Of a DNA stretch of 64,000 bases, positions 59,985 through 64,000 are shown one piece after another. The stretch comes from CAISIP01 sp031396205 (lineage in GTDB: Bacteria; Pseudomonadota; Gammaproteobacteria; Burkholderiales; Burkholderiaceae_C): contig JANNKH010000074.1 in assembly GCA_031396205.1 (NCBI GenBank), positions 12,264 to 76,263 on the forward strand, in the 5' to 3' direction. A program made the position numbers and the translations under genes. Position 1 is the stretch's first letter, and each line of letters begins with the position of its first letter. Under the pieces are notes generated by a model, which saw only the letters and a program-made list of their open reading frames with translations, was not told where the DNA came from and searched no databases.

Positions 59985-60962
59985 CTAAAGAAGCGCTAGC
60001 GCTTGCTCCCTAATTTTCGCGTCGGTCACCAGCGCCAAGTGTGGCACACCCGGAATATGTCGATTGTCCGCACCTGGCAGCGTCGCGCTGGACGCCGGCA
60101 TGACGATATTGTCGCAACTGGAATAAAAACAGACGAACTTGGCTAACCTGGACGGAGTCTCCTGTCTCGCAAGTTCGGCCAACCAGGCGCTGGGAAACCG
60201 CAATTGTTGAGCGTTTTCAATAATCGAAATGGCCGGCAACATGTCGCTGACGCAGGTTCCCCGATGTGGCGAGCCGATCGTCACGATGCGGTGAACTCGC
60301 CCGTCATCGTTGGCGGCTCTGAGCCACGCGCGAACGGCGATACCGCCCATACTGTGGCATATAACCAACGGAGCTTGGCCAGTCGCCGCCCACAGATCTG
60401 CAACTGAACGATTCAGCAGTTCGCAATAGGCATCGATGCGGCCAAACACCGGCTCCAGGTTGAGCGCCACGTGCGCAACACCCCGTTGCCGAAGCACAGG
60501 ATACCAAGTGGACCACAGCCCGCGATTACAGACGAAACCATGTACAAGAAGCACGCCACGCGACGAATTGGCATCATCATGAGTACCCCCGGCTTCGCCA
60601 GGACCTCCGAGGCGGTGCAAGAAAGTTTGGGGGCGGCCCGGTGTTTTCCTGTGAGACTGCAATTGGTCCGGAAATGCGTTCGCGCGAAATGGTTGCCACC
60701 AACAAAACACCTTGGCAGCAATCCATGTCTCTTTGAGCCAAGCCTGCAGAATCTGTTTTGTAGATGGCGATGGAGCGGGATCAAACCGATTCACGCGACT
60801 TAGCGCAGCGCATTGCAGGCCCAGGACGACGCTGTAGGCGAGCAAGACACCCGCAAAAGATATGACCGACCAGAGCTTGGACACCTGCCAAAAACCCATC
60901 AGCAACGCGACTGCCAAGCCAAGCAGCATTGCCAAGATCAGCCGAAGGTAGCGTGCGAGCAT
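59985..60962 (-). CDS. Membrane-anchored alpha/beta hydrolase (lipase-like)
   Basis: 325 residues. Two N-terminal TM helices (LILAMLLGLAVALLMGF, VISFAGVLLAYSVVLGL) are followed by an alpha/beta-hydrolase domain with oxyanion-type VLLVHGFVCNRGLWSTW, nucleophile elbow VICHSMGGIAV and late His in GVPHLALV. Ser, an Asp candidate (SSCDN) and His are present, so it is likely active as lipase or esterase. A stretch of about 30 residues between the TM part and the domain is encoded by a copy of a dispersed repeat (60591-60641) that keeps the frame. The region is less GC-rich than the core genes. Confidence 0.82.
   Translation of the reverse strand: MLARYLRLILAMLLGLAVALLMGFWQVSKLWSVISFAGVLLAYSVVLGLQCAALSRVNRFDPAPSPSTKQILQAWLKETWIAAKVFCWWQPFRANAFPDQLQSHRKTPGRPQTFLHRLGGPGEAGGTHDDANSSRGVLLVHGFVCNRGLWSTWYPVLRQRGVAHVALNLEPVFGRIDAYCELLNRSVADLWAATGQAPLVICHSMGGIAVRAWLRAANDDGRVHRIVTIGSPHRGTCVSDMLPAISIIENAQQLRFPSAWLAELARQETPSRLAKFVCFYSSCDNIVMPASSATLPGADNRHIPGVPHLALVTDAKIREQALALL
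60591..60641 (+). repeat. Dispersed repeat, copy 2 (inside the hydrolase gene)
   Basis: These 51 bases begin GGCTTCGCCAGGACCTCCGA and align without gaps to 29523-29573 (about 40 of 51 equal). The repeat lies in the linker of the hydrolase, where it is translated (minus strand) as Arg/Pro/Gly-rich residues without disrupting the frame. Confidence 0.65.
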
Positions 60963-61121
60963 GCTGCAAGCTGGAAGATGTATGGGTCAAGCTGCGGCAT
61001 GTCTTTGATTGTCGACTACTGCCAATCAGTATGGGGCTCTATCGGCAGGTCGATTTACTGACCTTCAACTCGGCCTCAACGCCAGTTTCCCGATAGGCGA
61101 AACTATAGACTTTGCCAATCT

Positions 61122-61880
61122 ATGGATCCAGCCCAGATCATTCGCGCTTCAGTGGCTGACGTAGCCAATTTGCGACAGCTTGTCGCATGCGATGCTCAAC
61201 TCGCGTCCGCTGTCTCTGCGGTGAAAACCTACCAGGCATTGCGATTCCAGAATAGTTATCGCGACTTGATTTCCGGCGGTCCATACCAGGCGGCGACACG
61301 CTTTTTCTTGGATGAACTGTATGGTGATACCGACTACTCCAGTCGAGATGCGCAGTTTTCCAGGATCGCCGGAGCTATCCAGCGGATGTTGCCCAGTCAA
61401 GCAGTTGCAACGGCGGTGGCTCTGGCGCGACTCCACGCCCAGACGGAACAACTCGACTTCCAAATGGGCAATGCTTGGCAGTCAGTTCTGGCGTGGGTCA
61501 ATGATGCAGAACGCTATGTCCTGGCATGGAGGGCAGTTGGACAGCAGGAGCAAAGGCTGCAGCAGTTGAAGCTTGTATTGACCATCGGACAGGATCTGGT
61601 CAAGCTGACACGGACTCCCGGCTTGCGCATCTTGCTCAAAATGATGCGCAGGCCGGCAGAATCCGCCGGATTGCCGGATCTGCAGCATTTTCTTGAAAGT
61701 GGCTTTGACACCTTTGCGGCTATGGGCGCTTACAAATCCAGAGGGGCGATCAGATTCCTTGCCTTGATCGACATGCGCGAATCAGAATTCATACACGCGC
61801 TGTTTGACGATGCCTTCGACTCAACTAAAGCGGTTGAAAATCAGGTACTACCGGCTGGTAGTGATAGACCGCTGGTTTAA
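61122..61880 (+). CDS. FFLEELY-motif protein of unknown function
   Basis: 252 residues, soluble and helical. The segment ATRFFLDELYGDTDYSSRDAQFSRI has the family's FFLxELY-G-x-x-D-x-x-x-RD motif. LPSQAVATAVALARLHAQTEQLD and YKSRGAIRFLALIDMRESEFIHALF are typical later blocks. No catalytic motif is known. The last 20 residues (KAVENQVLPAGSDRPLV) border a decayed insertion sequence and may not be native, so the true C-terminus could be lost. 158 bp separate it from the divergent hydrolase. Confidence 0.78.
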   Translation: MDPAQIIRASVADVANLRQLVACDAQLASAVSAVKTYQALRFQNSYRDLISGGPYQAATRFFLDELYGDTDYSSRDAQFSRIAGAIQRMLPSQAVATAVALARLHAQTEQLDFQMGNAWQSVLAWVNDAERYVLAWRAVGQQEQRLQQLKLVLTIGQDLVKLTRTPGLRILLKMMRRPAESAGLPDLQHFLESGFDTFAAMGAYKSRGAIRFLALIDMRESEFIHALFDDAFDSTKAVENQVLPAGSDRPLV

Positions 61881-61899
61881 AGTTTTGACTTCGCGCTCG

Positions 61900-62316
61900 A
61901 TGAATCACCAAGGTTCTGAGGTACCTGACGCCACGCTCGACACCGGCAACCAGCAGCCGGCGCGCCCAAGTTCGACACGAAACCCCCAAAATTGCCGTTT
62001 TTCCGCATCGATGGACCGATGCACCCAACCCGGCAAGGTCGGTGCTTTGCCGCGTCGTGAAGGGGTCTATTCCTCGTCCTTGAGCACTTGGCGTCGTCAG
62101 CGTGAGTCAACTGACCTTGCGGCGCTGGCACCGCGCAAGCGAGGGCCCAAGGCCGATCCTGGCCGGGCGGACACCTTGCTGATCGCCCAGCTGACGCGGG
62201 ACAACAAGCGCCTGCTGGTCAGCCTCGACAAGGCCAATCTGGTCATCGAGGTCCAAAAAAAACTTGTAGTTCTGTTGGGCTTGGCTACGGCCGACGACAA
62301 GCAAAGCAACACCTGA
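61900..62316 (+). pseudogene. Decayed IS3-family transposase, first ORF (HTH)
   Basis: From ATG 61900 the frame reads MNHQGSEVPDATLDT, then CTQPGKVGALPRREGVYSSS, LSTWRRQRESTDLAALAPRK and ANLVIEVQKKLVVLLGLA. This is the pattern of IS3-type OrfA proteins (a DRCTxPGxIGALLRREGLYSSxLxxWRRQR helix-turn-helix and a leucine zipper ending in EVQKKLxxLLG). Middle residues differ from the usual FSASYKLRVLEAAD block, so it is probably not functional. Confidence 0.72.
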
Positions 62317-62515
62317 TGACGAGCGTGCAAGTACTCATCCCGACCCATGGTGCCGTGGCAGCGTGGAAGATATTGGGCTGCCCCGCGGTGCGCCTGCGCG
62401 CCAGCCAGCGCCGTGCGGCCTTTGTAAGGCCAGTGCGGCGCGGGCGCATGCGCCCGCGACCGCCGATGGCCTTGAACGTCTTGGAGAGCAGGTGCTGCTC
62501 GATACGCTCAACTGA
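62316..62515 (+). pseudogene. Decayed IS3-family transposase, start of second ORF
   Basis: The frame starts MTSVQVLIPTHGAVAAWKIL, continues MRPRPPMALNVLE, then needs a shift to read ERLGEQVLLDTLN before TGA at 62513. That order (A-x-LG.., RPRPPxALxxxERxxVLDxLN) is the N-terminal block of an IS3-type OrfB. The rest of the gene, including the DDE domain, is missing. The 114 bp from here to the next element hold no recognisable feature. Confidence 0.6.
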
Positions 62516-62692
62516 GCATGATCACCTTCAACGATGGCAACTTGCCCCGTTTTGATCAAGCTGCGTGATGGGGCGGTTGTGACCCCCCTCGGGGAACTTG
62601 ATTAAGAGCGCCCTTTGGGGGAGCCTCTGTGACCTTGCCCTCGAAAAACGTATCCCTTGCTGAGTGGTTCAATCGAAGCAAGGAGAACGGAA

Positions 62693-62989
62693 ATGACGAA
62701 TGCGATAAAGAGGGCGCGCTACACGCTCGAATTCAAGCAAGAGGCCGTGCGGCTGGTCGAAGGCGGCCAGAGTATCGCGGGGGCAGCGCGGTCGCTGGGT
62801 GTGGTGGACCAGACGCTGTTCAACTGGGTCAAGGCGCATCGAGCTGGCAAGCTCACCGGCGTTGACAGCAAGGTCGTGAGCGCCGAGCAGATGGAGATCA
62901 GCCGGCTTCGGGCCGAACTGGCGCGCGTGAAGATGGAGCGCGACATCCTGGGAAAAGCGACGGCGTACTTCGCAAAGGCAGCGAAGTGA
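62693..62989 (+). CDS. IS3-family transposase OrfA
   Basis: 98 residues: helix-turn-helix YTLEFKQEAVRLVEGGQSIA, GAARSLGVVDQTLFNWVKAH, and a leucine-zipper tail MEISRLRAELARVKMERDIL ending GKATAYFAKAAK. It would recognise the IS ends. ATG 62693 has AGGAG seven bases upstream, within the inner part of the left-end sequence. The stop overlaps the OrfB start as GTGA. Confidence 0.93.
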   Translation: MTNAIKRARYTLEFKQEAVRLVEGGQSIAGAARSLGVVDQTLFNWVKAHRAGKLTGVDSKVVSAEQMEISRLRAELARVKMERDILGKATAYFAKAAK

Positions 62990-63783
62990 AGTACGCCTTC
63001 ATCCAACGCCACCGGCGTGAATGGCCGATCTCTGTGCAGTGCCGGGTTCTGGAGGTGAGCGTGGCCGGGTACCACGAGCACTTTGTGCGCAAGGCAAGCG
63101 CTGCGCAGCGGCGCCACCTGAGCGACGACGCGCTGCTGGTGCACATCAAGGCCATAGCCGCCGAGACCCGCGGCGGTTATGGCTGGCCGCGCACCTGGAA
63201 GGAACTGATGGCCAGAGGCATCCGTGTGGGCAAGGATCGTGTCCAGAAGCTCATGAAGCTGCACGGCATACGCGCCAAGGGCAGACGCCGGTTCAAGGTC
63301 ACCACCGACAGCAACCATGACTTGCCGATCGCGCCGAATCTGCTCGACCGGCAGTTCACCGTAGCGGAGCCCGACAAGGTCTGGGCGGGCGACATCACGT
63401 ACATCGCCACGGACGAAGGCTGGTTGTTCCTGGCCGTGGTGATAGACCTGTTCAGCCGTCAGGTGGTGGGCTGGAGCCTGCGCCAAGAAATGACGCGCGA
63501 CATCGTCATCGACGCCTTGCGCATGGCGTGGTTCAAACGTCATCCGAGCAAGCAGGCCGGCCTGATATTCCACAGCGACAGGGGCAGTCAGTACGCCAGC
63601 AAGGACTTCCGAGACGTGCTGACCGAGTACAGCATCACGGCTTCGATGAGTCGTCGCGGCAATTGCTGGGACAACGCCTGCAGCGAGACGTTGTTCGGGT
63701 CACTGAAGGTGGAACGCCTGCACGGGCAGCGCTTCAAGACCAGGCGCCAAGCGATGGACGAAGTCGTCGACTGGATGTTCTGA
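62986..63783 (+). CDS. IS3-family transposase OrfB, C-terminally truncated
   Basis: 265 residues of the rve/DDE integrase type: HTH_21 segment (ETRGGYGWPRTWKELMARGI), first Asp in WAGDITYIATDEGWLFLAVV, second Asp in IFHSDRGSQYASKDF and Glu in DNACSETLFGSLKVERL. The usual last block (about 25 residues with YNxxRLHSxLxxxxP) is absent because the TGA at 63781-63783 comes from the hairpin. The DDE triad is intact but the truncation may abolish activity. Start is GTG 62986. Confidence 0.9.
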   Translation: MKYAFIQRHRREWPISVQCRVLEVSVAGYHEHFVRKASAAQRRHLSDDALLVHIKAIAAETRGGYGWPRTWKELMARGIRVGKDRVQKLMKLHGIRAKGRRRFKVTTDSNHDLPIAPNLLDRQFTVAEPDKVWAGDITYIATDEGWLFLAVVIDLFSRQVVGWSLRQEMTRDIVIDALRMAWFKRHPSKQAGLIFHSDRGSQYASKDFRDVLTEYSITASMSRRGNCWDNACSETLFGSLKVERLHGQRFKTRRQAMDEVVDWMF

Positions 63784-63859
63784 CCTTGCCCTCGAAAAAC
63801 GTATCCCTTGCTTCGATTGAACCACTCAGCAAGGGATACGTTTTTCGAGGGCAAGGTCA
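63781..63859. repeat. 79-bp perfect hairpin built from IS left-end sequence
   Basis: Bases 63781-63812 equal the first 32 bases of the IS left end. After a 15-base loop (TCGATTGAACCACTC) their exact reverse complement follows at 63828-63859. The loop is the reverse complement of the 15 bases beside the left end (62662-62676). So the right end is the left end folded back on itself. It truncates orfB. Confidence 0.93.
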
Positions 63860-64000
63860 ATGGTCTTCAACCGCTTATGCGATCCGGAATCCAAGCTCGG
63901 CGTGTTGCGGTGGCTGGAGACCGTCAGCCTTCCCTCGGTGGATGCAGCGGCAATGACGCACCAGCACCTGCTTCGCAGCATGGATGCACTCATGTCGCAC
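63860..64000 (+). CDS. IS1634-like transposase, fragment running off the window end
   Basis: 47 codons are visible from ATG 63860: MVFNRLCDPESKLGVLRWLE, TVSLPSVDAAAMTHQHLLRS, MDALMSH. VFNRLxDPxSKLGxxRWL and HLLRxMDAL are typical of the N-terminal third of IS1634/IS4-superfamily transposases. The family normally has a longer N-terminus upstream, so this copy was probably split by the IS3-type element and is a fragment at its 5' end. The 3' end lies outside the window. Confidence 0.65.
   Translation, partial: MVFNRLCDPESKLGVLRWLETVSLPSVDAAAMTHQHLLRSMDALMSH

Larger units (their letters stand above)
62630..63859 (+). mobile_element. IS3-family insertion sequence with a rearranged right end
   Basis: The left end starts TGACCTTGCCCTCGAAAAAC. 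The first 54 bases (62630-62683) recur as a perfect inverted repeat at 63806-63859. orfA and orfB overlap as usual for IS3, but orfB is cut just before its normal C-terminal block by a hairpin (63781-63859). The flanking bases (CTG left, ATG right) do not form an obvious target duplication, so the right boundary is probably not the original insertion end. The element or its remains interrupt an IS1634-like transposase gene. Confidence 0.85.

Overview
The window looks like a chromosomal segment of a betaproteobacterium, most likely order Burkholderiales. The evidence is high GC with GC-rich third positions, a SAH riboswitch ahead of ahcY followed by tlyA and metF, the order corC-lnt-glyQ-glyS-gmhB-plsC-metallopeptidase, a minCDE operon, and a LiuR-controlled leucine-catabolism operon that also carries aceK and a carbonic anhydrase. 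I cannot name genus or species from sequence alone. Most genes are ordinary core or lifestyle genes. I see no prophage, CRISPR array, tRNA or rRNA.

Layout. 1-4.2 kb: an ABC exporter (ATPase plus a permease cut by the window edge, relatively AT-rich), a cyclic-nucleotide-binding protein, a low-molecular-weight tyrosine phosphatase and a convergent UDP-glucuronate-epimerase-like gene. 4.3-7.7 kb: methyl-cycle operon ahcY-tlyA-metF behind a SAH riboswitch. 7.8-11.5 kb: prfC, a coupled HAD phosphatase and an MFS transporter. 11.6-15.6 kb: Crp/Fnr regulator, a degenerate BLUF-like protein, a decayed MFS fragment, a membrane histidine kinase and an HDAC-family hydrolase. 15.7-21.7 kb: a double-length UvrA of about 2000 residues. 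21.9-26.4 kb: a GGDEF-EAL protein with an overlapping 16-codon leader ORF, an aldo/keto reductase and an AI-2E family transporter. 26.7-28.7 kb: minCDE. 28.7-32.3 kb: MscS-like channel, a small membrane protein, an MFS gene broken by a 23-bp tandem duplication, and two small hypothetical genes, one frameshifted.

32.5-49.3 kb is an almost gapless run of 17 co-directional minus-strand genes headed by a LiuR-type palindrome. In transcription order it encodes a thioesterase, isovaleryl-CoA dehydrogenase, carbonic anhydrase, AceK, thiolase, a second acyl-CoA dehydrogenase, rhodanese, HAD phosphatase, MccB, DUF4126, MccA, GhrA-like reductase, HMG-CoA lyase, YbaK, DUF1289, an HCCA-isomerase-like protein and a diaminopropionate ammonia-lyase. 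It would turn isovaleryl-CoA into acetyl-CoA and acetoacetate, but no methylglutaconyl-CoA hydratase is visible. liuR itself and a divergent MBL-fold gene flank a second, 20-bp perfect palindrome.

51-59 kb: metallopeptidase, PlsC, GmhB, GlyS, GlyQ, Lnt and CorC, all on the minus strand. 59-61.9 kb: GNAT, a membrane-anchored hydrolase containing a dispersed-repeat insertion, and a FFLEELY-motif protein. 61.9-64 kb: insertion-sequence debris: a decayed IS3-type element, a second IS3-family copy whose 3' end is replaced by a 79-bp perfect hairpin made of its own left end, and the start of an IS1634-like transposase that runs off the window.

I did not find a convincing new defence or biosynthetic system. 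The features most worth a second look are the tandem UvrA with its Asn-Ala linker, the leader ORF on the c-di-GMP gene, the extended LiuR operon that joins AceK and carbonic anhydrase to leucine breakdown, the IS-end hairpin, and two exact 23-25 bp tandem duplications.
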